Source: an uncultured Christensenella sp.
GTDB lineage: Bacteria; Bacillota; Clostridia; Christensenellales; Borkfalkiaceae
Direction of reading: 5' to 3'
Length of the DNA: 64,000 nt
Assembly: GCA_910577555.1 (NCBI GenBank)
Contig: CAJTLF010000003.1
Coordinates: 69,028 to 133,027 of the forward strand
The position numbers and the translations under genes were made by a program. Positions 16,079-26,500 of this stretch are shown in pieces. The first letter of the stretch is position 1. Each line of letters starts with the position of its first letter. Below the pieces are notes generated by a model. The model saw nothing but the letters and a program-made list of their open reading frames with translations. It did not search any database and was not told where the DNA came from.

Positions 16079-19000
16079 TTGCGGTCTCCGTGTTTTTTAC
16101 GAACGAACGTGATTACCACTATTGCCACGCCGAGAACGGCGAGAAGAGAAACTGTTGTCAAACCCGAAGCTAACGAGCCTTCGCAACCTGCACAACCGCC
16201 TTCGGGTTCGGGCTTATCGCCTTCGTCCTGCTTGGTGACTTCTATAAGGATACGAACTCTGTTAGTTACTCCTTCGAGAGCGAGCGTAACCGTTCTGTCA
16301 AGCTCGTTTAAAGGACGGGTAGGCGAAATAACGGTAACCTTGCTCATATCCGCATATTCGGTGGAATAATCGTCATAAACGATGATTACCTGCAAACCTG
16401 TCATATCGAACGTTTCGCCAACCTTATATTGGGTTTTAACGTTGCCCGTATAATCAAGCCTTGAAACGGAAACGTAAATGTTGAATACGGGTTTCTGAGC
16501 GCGGAGAGCGGTTTCAACCTGATTAAATTTGGTTATCAGACTTTCGTCTACGAGAGCAAGCTGGGCGGGGTCGCGGCTGAACGCGTTATAATTTTCGTGC
16601 GCCGCCTTTACCTTGTCGGAAAAATCCCAAACGTATTTATCGGTTTTGTAGTGTTGGGACTGGCTGTCTCTGCTCCAAAGCGAAATTTCTTCCGCGGACG
16701 GGAAAGAATTAACCGCAACCACGAAGTCGTGGGTGTTTTCCTGCATTGCTATGCCCGTTAAATTACCCGTTGCAAAGTAAGCCGACCACACGGGGGTATC
16801 GTAACCGGTGGCGTTTTCGGGACGGTTGAGCGTGAGAATTGCGGGTCTTGTAGTTACGCCGTAGCCGAGATAATGGATTAAATAATCCTGAAAGTTTGCG
16901 TAATAGTAGCCCCTGTTGGGAAATTTGGCGGTTTCTCTTACGGAATCCACGTACTCGGAATGCTCTTCCTGAAGCACGGGAGCCGTTACGCCCATAAATT
17001 CGTAAACAGTTACACCGCTTTGGAAGAACGCCATTACGCCTATTTCTTTAAGCTCGAAAGGCAAAATAATTTTATTTATTTTACCCCTTTGACCCTGAAA
17101 GGCGCGGGCGTCGATTTTAGCGGTGTTATCGATTACGCGGTATTCGCTAATAGCCTTAGCCGAAGGGAAAGCCGTTAAAGCGAAGTAACCCTTGTCGCCG
17201 ACGTTTCTGTAAAGAACTCCGTCGTTCACGAAAAACACGGTGTTCGCGGGGTCTACGGTAAATTGTTTGATTTGGGACGCGCCGAACGCGCCGCCGCCTA
17301 TGCTTTGAGCAGACGCGGGGATATTTACCTGCGTTGCGTTGTTGCCGTAAAACGCGCGTTCGCCCACAGTCTGTACGACGGGGATATTAATCGCCGTGTA
17401 GCTTCTGCTGTTTTCAGAGATAAAAGCCAAATCGCCTATGCTCTTTGCCGCGGAAAGCTCCAACGTGGAAAAATTGCAGTTTGCAAAGGCGTAATTGCCT
17501 ACGGTTACTACGCTGTCAAGTCCCGTAACCGTTGAAAGACGGTTTGCGCCGTAAAAAGCGTAATCGCCGACTACCGTTGCGCCGTTAATGTTTACGGACG
17601 ACAGACCCGTGCAGTTAAAGAACGCGCCTGCGCCTATTTCTTTAAGGGAATTTCCCAAAGTTACCGAAGTGAGATTGGGACGGTTTGCGGGAAAATTTTC
17701 AACCGCGTAATCAACGCCGTGCGCGGCAAAAGTATACTCGCCCGTGACCGTTGCGTCCGCGTCAAAGGTTACCGTAGTAAGCGCGGGGGTGTTGAAAAAC
17801 GTGTAAGAGCCGAGCGAAGTCACCGCAGGCATTACCGCCGTTTTCAACTCAACGCAACCAAAAAACGTGGTATCTCCTATCGTCGTGATTTTTTTATCGA
17901 GCGAAATATTTTCAAGCGATATGCAACCGCTGAATACCGAACTTCCGAAACCGACGTTTTCGGCTTGCGGAGCGTAATTAAATACCGTCAAATCGCGGCA
18001 ATCCGCAAAAGCGGAATCGCCAACGAACGTAATAGTATTCGGCAAAGTTACCGAAGTTAATTTGGTGTTGCTGAAAGTATAGGGCGCGATTTCGGTAACC
18101 GTACCGTTCCATACTATCGTATTGAGATTACTGCCGCTGAACGCGCCTTCACCTACTTCCTTTAAGCTTGCGGGAAGAGTCACCGAAGTTACGGAAGAAT
18201 TTGCAAACGCGTACGAGCCGATTTTTTCAACCGTTGCGGGAACGGTGAAGCTTTGAGCAGTTCCCGAATAATGAATTAAAACCTTTTTATCTCGAGAATA
18301 AATCGCGCCGTTTTCTATTACGACGTCGTCCGAAGGCGTCAACTCTCTTGACGACGGATTAAAACCCGTGTTCTCAAACGCGCCCGCGCCCACGCTTTCA
18401 AGCCCGTTGGGCAGCGTGAAGTTTACGAGCGAAGTACAGTTTGCAAAAGTTCTTGCGCCAAAGCTCTTGACGGTGGCGTTATTTGCGTACGAGATTGTGG
18501 CGAGATTCGGGCAGTTTTCAAAAGCCGAATCGCCTATTCTCAATTCTTCCGTGCCGTCAAAGGTTACGGATTTCAATCCTTTCAAGCCCGAGAACGCGCC
18601 AGAGCCTATCAAAGATGACTTGATTACTACGTTTTCAAGGCTGTCGCACGCGCCGTAACGGGTAAGCTTGATGTCCCATTCGCCGTTCGTAAGATTGTAT
18701 TCCTTATAATAATAATCGAGAGCGGCAAAAGTATTTGCGCCTATAGCCGTAAATTCATCGGTTATAAAGCTGTTTAACGAAGTGCAACCGCTGAATACGT
18801 TTTCGCCCGCGGAAAGCAAGCCGCTACCGTTAAATTCTTTAAGGCTCGAACAGCCCATAAACGCTCTGTCATTGACAGTACCGATTGCCTGTGAATAACG
18901 TATTTCACTTAAATTTACGCAATCCTTAAACGCTTCTTTTCCTACCGTGAATACTTTGGTATATCTAAGGTCGAGCAATTTAAGACCGGTACAGCCTTCG

Positions 19001-22000
19001 AAAGCGTTTCTGTTTATTACGTTGATATCCGAGTCATGTACGTAATCGTCAGTTTCGGGGTCTTCGTCCGTCATAAAGTACACTTCTTCAAGCGCGGTAC
19101 AACCCTTGAATGCGTTTTTAGCAATCTCGGTAACCGTTTTGGGAATAATAATCTTTCTGATGGAAGTATTATCCTTAAACGCGTCTTCGCCTATCGAAAT
19201 TATTGCTTTATCCGACGGCACGATTACTACGTTATGCTCCGTTTCGTGAGTGTTAGGATTGACATAATCCGCACCTTCGCCGCGATATCTGGTCAAAGAC
19301 ATATTTGAAACGGTAAACTCGTCGTTTACCATTAAATTCACCGCAATGGTATCGCCCGTAGACAGCTTCGCGGTAATGGTGACTGTGCCGCGTTTTTTGG
19401 TATGAACTTTACCGTTCTGGTCAACGGTAGCAATTTCCGAATTACCCGACGACCAAACGACATCTATTCCATCGGTGGAATAATACCAAGGATTTGCTTC
19501 GACCGTAAGCGGATAATCCCTGCCTGCGTAAACTTCGACGGTACCGGTGGCTTTTACTATCGCTTCGTTTTTGTTTTTAATATTGCCGAAAGAGTAAGTT
19601 ACGTCCGCTTTCGGAGCAACGGTGTCCGTTACCGTTACGTTTATTCGCTTGGTTACGCCCTTATAGTTTGAAACCGTTACGGGATATGCTCTACCGTTCG
19701 TAGACGCAAGACCTACTATTTCACCGTTTTTAACGGCGAAGTAACGGGAACTCGTTGCTTTCCACTCGAAGTTCGAAATATTCGCGTCGCCTTCGTAAAC
19801 CAAGCCGACTTTGTGCATTTCGTTTATATCGAGCGTAATATTTTCTTCACCGGGAGCTAAATCGAAATCGTCGGGCAAGCTTGACGCGTTGAACGACTGG
19901 TCGATATTCGAACCTTGTGAAAGACCTGCAAGCATATAAGTGGTATGATTGAGAGCGTAGTCGTCAATCTGCAACGCAAGCGTACCCTTATACTCTTCCC
20001 ATATATCGGTAACTTCGATTGAAACGGTCGTTATTCCGTTCTTATTCGGGTTCCTTATGGGGGTCACGTAATCGTTGATGAGTTTAAGCTCTCTCAACTC
20101 GCTTTCAGTATCGAGATAGCAGAGCATTACTGACTGCGGATAGTGGTTATCGAATACGTCCAAATCGAGATAAATACGCTGTTTTGCAACGTCGTTTTCG
20201 GTATAGTCGTAATACCTTATTCTCGCATCCTGCAAAGTGGGAGCTTCGTAATCCACGTAGAAGTCGAAGGTGAATTTATTTTTCTCGCGCTGTTCTTCCG
20301 TAAGACTGCTACCGTAGTCGATTCCGTCTTTGTGGAATTTGAACTCGAACTCGAAGGTATATTTACCGTTGGATACCAGTCCCAATTCTTCGGGATTAAG
20401 CTTTAATTCCAGATAAGCGGGACGGGCAGAACCGCCGCTTGCATAAGCCTTACTTATTCTGTACTCGACGCCCGTAGTTATAACTTCGCCAGTATACGAG
20501 TCGTAAAGCTTATAATCCACCTGCTGTGCGTTACGCAACAAGCCTGCGTAAACACATTTTATATTGTAGGTAGTGGCGTAATTGCCTATACCTTCTTCAC
20601 TGACTATCTCGTTAAACCTTGAAATCGCGCAATACTCCATATTCGCATACATGGGAGTATCGGACGGGTCGGTCGTATAAAGATACGAACCCATAGGTAT
20701 AACGTAGTTATCTTCGTTATAGGTTGCGAAAGGCTGAGTCGCCCAAACGGTTTCCTTAGGTCTGGTTTCGTCGGTAAAGCTGCTGTCCTGCTTGAACTGC
20801 GCTATTTCGAAAGCGGTATAATCGAGCATGGGAGCGGCTTCCCAGTCGCCGTAAAAGCCCATAAAAGGCAAGTTAAGGTCGCACTGAGCGGAATCTTCTT
20901 CGGCAACGAGTGTTATAAACCCTTCAACGAACATACCGTTTGAAAAGCTTTGTTCGATATAACGCTTTTCTTCTTCGTGCAATCTTAATTTAACGCCGAT
21001 AACTGCCGTTTCGCCTGCATTTACGGTAATTTTTCCGTTTACAGACGCTCCGTTTATAGTAAATTCAGGAGCAATTCGGTTGAGAAGATAAGCCTGTTCC
21101 TGAACGGTCACCTTGTCGTATGCAAGCGTTTCGGTCATAAACTGAGCCTGCGGAGTAAACACGAGATTTTGGGTACCGAAGTTTTTTATTTTGAAGTTAA
21201 ACTCGTAAACGCCCGTTTTCTTCTCGTCTTCGCCAAGCTCAACTTTGGGACGTCCGTCTTTTTCATCGTAATAGTATTTAGTGTCTGAATCGGTAAAAAG
21301 ATAAGCCTTAGAGCTTACGATATTGCCGAGATTTGCAAGACCTGCACCCTGCTTTCTGGGCGAATAGGGCAAATTGTTTTTATCGCGGGCAATAGTTGCC
21401 GTACTCATCATCAACTGATTTGAAAGCTGGGTTACCGCAACGTTTTTTCCGTCGCCCGTTCCTACTATGGAAGTAAGCTTGTTAGATACGTAGTTCCTTA
21501 CCAAAGCGGTAAGTCCCGCCATGTTGGGAGCAGCCATCGAGGTACCGCTCTGCTCTGCGTATCCGCCGCGGACCGACGAAGTTATTTCTCCGCCGTGCGC
21601 GGTAATTTCGGGCTTTATTCTAAGGTCGTTAGTAGTTCCCCACGATGAAAATTCGCTCATGAAAGGGCCTGCGGAACGAGTGCTTACTATAACCGTATTT
21701 TTTCCGCTTGCCGCAAGCGTTCTTAATTTCTCGCCCGCATCTTTCGTAATGGAAATGGCGGGAATTCTCTTATCCTTTTCAATATCGCCGATAGACATTT
21801 TTATCGTACCGGAAACGTTATTGAACAATATGAAACCTGCGGCTTTGTTGTTCGCCGCTATAGTTACCTTTTCCTGGAAAGTTTTGCCGCCGCGCGTTGC
21901 AAGGACTATTACGGGCTGTTTTTCGGAGTTGTTGATTATAGCTTTAACGCTATCCGTATACTCATACGCTTCGCCCGTTCCCACGTATACGAAAGTAACG

Positions 22001-23547
22001 GCTTTGCCTTCTTCACCGATATTTTCGCCCGGGAAATTTTTTTCGAAAAACTCTTTTACGAAATCGTAATCCGTTCCCGCGCCGTTAGACGCGTTATCGA
22101 AGAATATTGCGTCGCCGTCTTCGGAAAGAAGATACTGCGACTTTTGTCCGCTTATACTTGCAACGGAGAGCGCGGTGAAATAAGTGGAAGGCGAACCTAC
22201 CGTACCCGAATCGGGATTGGACGCAAGGTTAGTACCGTAAACACTGCCGAAGCCTGCGCTGTAATCGTTACTTGCCGCACAGATAAGGTTTATTCCGGCA
22301 TCCTGAATGCTTTTAAATATCCCGTTGAATATTTCGCCTTCGTCGTCGCCGTCGTCAGTGGTAGTAAAGCCTGCGGTAGAGCCAAGACTCATATTAATAA
22401 CGTCAACGCCCATAATTACGCAGTCTTCGAGCGCCGCCATTATGCTTTCGGCTTCTGCGCCGCCGAGCGCGGGGTCGTCGAGATTATCGGTAAAAGTTTT
22501 GAAAATTAAAAGCTGAGCTTCGGGAGCTACGCCTTTAAACGGTATGGGTTTACCGTCTTCCATAGGTACGTTGCCGTCTTTATCGACGTAACTGTCCGCC
22601 TGACCCGCCACTATACCGGCTACGTGTGTGCCGTGGTTTGAATAAGAAGGATATACGTCTGCGTCTATATCGGCATAGTCGAAAGCAAAAGGCACTTTAT
22701 CGCTTACGAAAGCGTCGTCAAGGGTGAAAGACGTGCCTTTTTCCGCCATTTTAGATGCCGCTACGGTATTTGCAAGCCTTTCCGCAACGTAGGCTTTATC
22801 CATTTTAAGCGTTGCGGCGGGGGGAGCTTTCTGGAACGCTTCGTGGGAATAGTCAAGTCCCGTATCGAGTACGGCAACCGTCATACCTTCGCCTTTACCG
22901 CCCCACTCGGCGTCAGCAACTGCTGTTGAATTGTAAATACCCGTTTCGTAAACGTAAGCGTCGTTTACTACCGCGCTACCGTCGGAAGAACCTTCTTCCA
23001 CTTGCGGAGCAAGGTAAGTACGCGCGATTGACGCGCTGGCTACGCCGCCGAAATCTTTAATTCTTTTTACGTAAGAAGTGTCTACTTCTATTGCTACCGA
23101 GTTGGTAACGGTTTTATAAGAATAAACGAGCTCATACTCTATTTTTTGGGAACGGAGCTTGCTTAAAAAGGTTTTTTGTTCCCTGTCGATATTGCGCATT
23201 GCCGCCTGTCCCGCAGTAGACTGAACGAATTCCGCCGCGTTGGCGTTTTCCGGCATAATATCAAGCACGCAATCGCCGTCGAGATTGACTATTACGGTAC
23301 GCGTTTCATATTGGGGCTGAGTATTTTTAAGAACAGACGAATTGAAATTTTCGATACTGAGATTTCTGGTATCGTATTCGTCCGTTACGTCGGTTATGGT
23401 CAAGCCGCTCGAATTGGTAGAGCCGCTACCGTTTACACCCTTATCGGGCAGATTAACGGTGGCGCAGCTTGCCGTAAACGACGCGCACAGCGTAAGCGAA
23501 AGAAAAGCTATTGCCGAACGCTTGATTTTACTCCTTGATAAACTCAT
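16075..23547 (-). CDS. giant cell-surface subtilase with PA domain, Ig-like domains and BspA leucine-rich repeats
   Basis: A 2490-aa secreted S8 serine protease. The signal peptide has a lipobox with Cys28 (FTASC). The catalytic triad is intact: Asp228 (VAVLDTGLDYSHE), His305 (NHGTHVAGIVAG), Ser670 (QSGTSMAAP), with oxyanion Asn427. A PA insert lies at about 480-625, as in C5a-peptidase-like enzymes, followed by Fn3-like strands. An Ig-like (Big_2) domain is near 1400 (VVWSSGNSEIATVDQNGKV). BspA-type LRR_5 repeats run over about 1440-2200. A second Ig-like domain precedes a Cys-containing GGCAGCEGSL linker and a C-terminal membrane helix with a basic tail. It should cut proteins outside the cell and hand peptides to Opp. 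Confidence 0.92.
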   Translation of the reverse strand: MSLSRSKIKRSAIAFLSLTLCASFTASCATVNLPDKGVNGSGSTNSSGLTITDVTDEYDTRNLSIENFNSSVLKNTQPQYETRTVIVNLDGDCVLDIMPENANAAEFVQSTAGQAAMRNIDREQKTFLSKLRSQKIEYELVYSYKTVTNSVAIEVDTSYVKRIKDFGGVASASIARTYLAPQVEEGSSDGSAVVNDAYVYETGIYNSTAVADAEWGGKGEGMTVAVLDTGLDYSHEAFQKAPPAATLKMDKAYVAERLANTVAASKMAEKGTSFTLDDAFVSDKVPFAFDYADIDADVYPSYSNHGTHVAGIVAGQADSYVDKDGNVPMEDGKPIPFKGVAPEAQLLIFKTFTDNLDDPALGGAEAESIMAALEDCVIMGVDVINMSLGSTAGFTTTDDGDDEGEIFNGIFKSIQDAGINLICAASNDYSAGFGSVYGTNLASNPDSGTVGSPSTYFTALSVASISGQKSQYLLSEDGDAIFFDNASNGAGTDYDFVKEFFEKNFPGENIGEEGKAVTFVYVGTGEAYEYTDSVKAIINNSEKQPVIVLATRGGKTFQEKVTIAANNKAAGFILFNNVSGTIKMSIGDIEKDKRIPAISITKDAGEKLRTLAASGKNTVIVSTRSAGPFMSEFSSWGTTNDLRIKPEITAHGGEITSSVRGGYAEQSGTSMAAPNMAGLTALVRNYVSNKLTSIVGTGDGKNVAVTQLSNQLMMSTATIARDKNNLPYSPRKQGAGLANLGNIVSSKAYLFTDSDTKYYYDEKDGRPKVELGEDEKKTGVYEFNFKIKNFGTQNLVFTPQAQFMTETLAYDKVTVQEQAYLLNRIAPEFTINGASVNGKITVNAGETAVIGVKLRLHEEEKRYIEQSFSNGMFVEGFITLVAEEDSAQCDLNLPFMGFYGDWEAAPMLDYTAFEIAQFKQDSSFTDETRPKETVWATQPFATYNEDNYVIPMGSYLYTTDPSDTPMYANMEYCAISRFNEIVSEEGIGNYATTYNIKCVYAGLLRNAQQVDYKLYDSYTGEVITTGVEYRISKAYASGGSARPAYLELKLNPEELGLVSNGKYTFEFEFKFHKDGIDYGSSLTEEQREKNKFTFDFYVDYEAPTLQDARIRYYDYTENDVAKQRIYLDLDVFDNHYPQSVMLCYLDTESELRELKLINDYVTPIRNPNKNGITTVSIEVTDIWEEYKGTLALQIDDYALNHTTYMLAGLSQGSNIDQSFNASSLPDDFDLAPGEENITLDINEMHKVGLVYEGDANISNFEWKATSSRYFAVKNGEIVGLASTNGRAYPVTVSNYKGVTKRINVTVTDTVAPKADVTYSFGNIKNKNEAIVKATGTVEVYAGRDYPLTVEANPWYYSTDGIDVVWSSGNSEIATVDQNGKVHTKKRGTVTITAKLSTGDTIAVNLMVNDEFTVSNMSLTRYRGEGADYVNPNTHETEHNVVIVPSDKAIISIGEDAFKDNTSIRKIIIPKTVTEIAKNAFKGCTALEEVYFMTDEDPETDDYVHDSDINVINRNAFEGCTGLKLLDLRYTKVFTVGKEAFKDCVNLSEIRYSQAIGTVNDRAFMGCSSLKEFNGSGLLSAGENVFSGCTSLNSFITDEFTAIGANTFAALDYYYKEYNLTNGEWDIKLTRYGACDSLENVVIKSSLIGSGAFSGLKGLKSVTFDGTEELRIGDSAFENCPNLATISYANNATVKSFGARTFANCTSLVNFTLPNGLESVGAGAFENTGFNPSSRELTPSDDVVIENGAIYSRDKKVLIHYSGTAQSFTVPATVEKIGSYAFANSSVTSVTLPASLKEVGEGAFSGSNLNTIVWNGTVTEIAPYTFSNTKLTSVTLPNTITFVGDSAFADCRDLTVFNYAPQAENVGFGSSVFSGCISLENISLDKKITTIGDTTFFGCVELKTAVMPAVTSLGSYTFFNTPALTTVTFDADATVTGEYTFAAHGVDYAVENFPANRPNLTSVTLGNSLKEIGAGAFFNCTGLSSVNINGATVVGDYAFYGANRLSTVTGLDSVVTVGNYAFANCNFSTLELSAAKSIGDLAFISENSRSYTAINIPVVQTVGERAFYGNNATQVNIPASAQSIGGGAFGASQIKQFTVDPANTVFFVNDGVLYRNVGDKGYFALTAFPSAKAISEYRVIDNTAKIDARAFQGQRGKINKIILPFELKEIGVMAFFQSGVTVYEFMGVTAPVLQEEHSEYVDSVRETAKFPNRGYYYANFQDYLIHYLGYGVTTRPAILTLNRPENATGYDTPVWSAYFATGNLTGIAMQENTHDFVVAVNSFPSAEEISLWSRDSQSQHYKTDKYVWDFSDKVKAAHENYNAFSRDPAQLALVDESLITKFNQVETALRAQKPVFNIYVSVSRLDYTGNVKTQYKVGETFDMTGLQVIIVYDDYSTEYADMSKVTVISPTRPLNELDRTVTLALEGVTNRVRILIEVTKQDEGDKPEPEGGCAGCEGSLASGLTTVSLLAVLGVAIVVITFVRKKHGDRK

Positions 23548-23581
23548 ATTATTCTTCCTTTCTTAGATTATATATAAAATG

Positions 23582-26500
23582 TTAAGCGGGATTTACCGTT
23601 TTTTGGGAACTGTCTACGAATACGGTTAAATCACTTCCGTTTAAATCGCGGATAACGAGCTTGGTTATATTACCGTTTACCGAAATAAGCTCGTAGGCGT
23701 ACGACCTGTCTGAAATTAATACGTTTCCGTCAAGATAGAATTCGTACGAAACTTCGTTGCCCGTAGCAGTCAATACCGGCGTAACGTCGGCGGTAAACTC
23801 TTCCAAAGTGAAGTATCTTGCTCCAACGGAGTAATAATCGTCTATATCTTCAGGATAGCCGCTACCCATTGCTATTTCTATTACGACGTCGTTCTCCGTA
23901 TCGTTGACGTCCCACATAAAGTATTTACCAAAACGGTAGGTATAATAATAAGTCGTTTTCGTTTCGCTGTCGTAAGCTACGCCGTTGCAGTATTTGCTGA
24001 AGCCCATACCGTCAAACGAAATCGAACCGGCAAGGTTATTGCGTACCCACTCGCCGAAAAGTCTGTCCGAATGAGCGGCATAATAGTAATTTCCCGCAAC
24101 GAGATACTGATAATTCGATATTGCCAAAGTCTCGGAATCGACAAGAACTATATTAGCACTCCATCTCTTAGAATTTTCGTCGTAATAGGACACTAAAACG
24201 CAGGTATCCGAAACGACCGTATATGTTGCTTCGTAACTCTGGAAATAACCCGTAGCTTTGCCCGAAAGATTGAAATCGCCTATAGTGAACTGTTGCATTC
24301 CCGAGCCGGCACTGCCGCTCATATCGAAACTGGTTTGAATTGCCCACTGCCCGAAGAAAGAGTTGCGTATTTTAAGATTTGCTTTGTTACCGTCGTTAAA
24401 TCTTAACGCAAAGCAGCTTCTCGTCGTATCAATAGTTATCGTTCCGACTTTTTCACCTGCGGCGTTATGAATTTCCACGCTAAGGTCTTGTGTTGCAACC
24501 GAACCGCTCTTTATATAATAGGTATAAATCGTGGAAGTACTGCCATTAGTATAGGTGAGCTGACCGCCGTTTCTTAATTTGCCGCCGCCGTTAAACGTGC
24601 AGGATATATTCCCTTCGACCAAAACGTAAGTGTAAAGCTCGTCTTTACGGTAGAGAGTAGCGGTTTTGCTTTCCGACGAAACGGTAATTTTACCGTTAAT
24701 ATCGTCGTATGCGAGCGAATATTCGACTCCGTTATAGGTAAACGAACCTGCAAGCAAATTATCGGAATCCGCATTATAAGGTACTTTAGTAATATTTCCG
24801 TCCGCGCCCGTAATTTCAACGAAACCGATATCCGCGCCGTTATATAAACCGAAACCGTCAAAATACAAATGGCTGAAATTTACGCCGCCGACGGGGTCTT
24901 CACCTATCCATTCACCCGTATAGTTGTCTACGAGTATGAACGAATGTCCGTCTTCGAGCGTGCCCGTCTGCGCGTTGTATAAACTGCCCGTAAGAACCTT
25001 TTCCTGTTTGTCGTAAACCACGAAACCGAACAGCGAACCCGAAGTGGGCGAAACGAAAGTTACAGAGCTTTTGCCGCCGTCGTCAAAGAACCCGTCGCGC
25101 ACGTAAGTGAGTATGGATAAATTGCCGTCAACGCTTACAGACGCAGTGCCTTCCTTGTTACCGTTATAACCGTTAAATACTATATAGTTGCCCGTTTTTC
25201 TGTCGAACCAGGTACCTAAAAGCCCGTCGGAATAACTGTAATATTCGGAAACGTCGTTTACGGTAATTTGCAACAAGCCGCTTTCCGCTATTTCCGCCGT
25301 GCCGTAATTGCCGCTGCTCGTAAGAGTCGCGACCCCGTCGGTTACCGAATAGGTACCGTTGACGGTGGTTTTTCCGTGGGTGTAAGTCCAACCCGTTTCC
25401 GTGAAAGTATATTTCTTATTTATAGTCGCCGATTTTTCCCACACGCCGATAAACTCGTTTGCCTTGCTTTCCGAGTTAGTCGTACTCATTTCAAGAGCGG
25501 CGATTTCGGTAAAGTAATTGCCGTCGTATATTTTAAGTCCGTTTCCGTCGCCGTTCAAAATCGCCGCAAAATTAAACTTTTCGTAGTTATTTACGGGATT
25601 CTTTTCAAGAACGTTATCGCTTAATCTTGCAAACGGAGCTTCGTTGAAAATAATTTTTTCGCCGTCGTAAGTATAGGTTGAAACTGCGGTTATGCCGTCA
25701 GAATAGGTATATTCGCCTTTTTTATTGAGATTGAGCTCTATTACTCTGCCGTTCGAATTATAATAATAAGTTTGCGCTACGGGAGAATAATCAACGAATT
25801 TTGCGTAAACGGTGGTATTGCCTACGGGAACGAAGCCGTAAGGTAATCTCAACGTACATTCTTTGTCGAAGTAGTAGCCGCACGAAGTAAATTCGTCAAC
25901 GGTATATACGAATTCGTCCAAATCGCTGAATCTGTAATATTCGACTATCGGCAAATAATAGGTGATATCTTTTATGCTGAGTGTATATTCGGACGATTCT
26001 TCGTTATCGACCAGAACTTTCTTATCGCCGTAATTTACTTTAAGATTAAACGATAATTTATCGGGAATATTTTCGGGAAGAACGGGCAGTTTACCGTTAG
26101 TAAACGACCAATCGGTTTCGTTCCAACCGAGAGTATTTCTTACGAACTCCGTCGTTAAAGCAACCTGTTCGCCGTAATGACAGTTTGCTATCGTAGCCGC
26201 ATAATTTGCCACGCCTTTCGTTGCCGTGCGCGCAACTATATCGCCGGTAAACGCGTGACCGTCGCCCAAATTGGACTGGGCGTATAATTCGGCTTGCGAG
26301 AAACAGCTTACTATAGCGGTATTCAGACCCGCGAAACCCGCTATGCCGCCCGCAAGAGCATCGAAGTCAGCCGAATCGTTTCCGCTTGACGCGTCAACGG
26401 GTGAATTGGATTCGATTTCGCTTGTCGAATAGCAGTTGGAAACGGAACCGTTATCGCTTAAAATTCCTACAATACCGCCCGAACGCATTGCGCCGAATAT

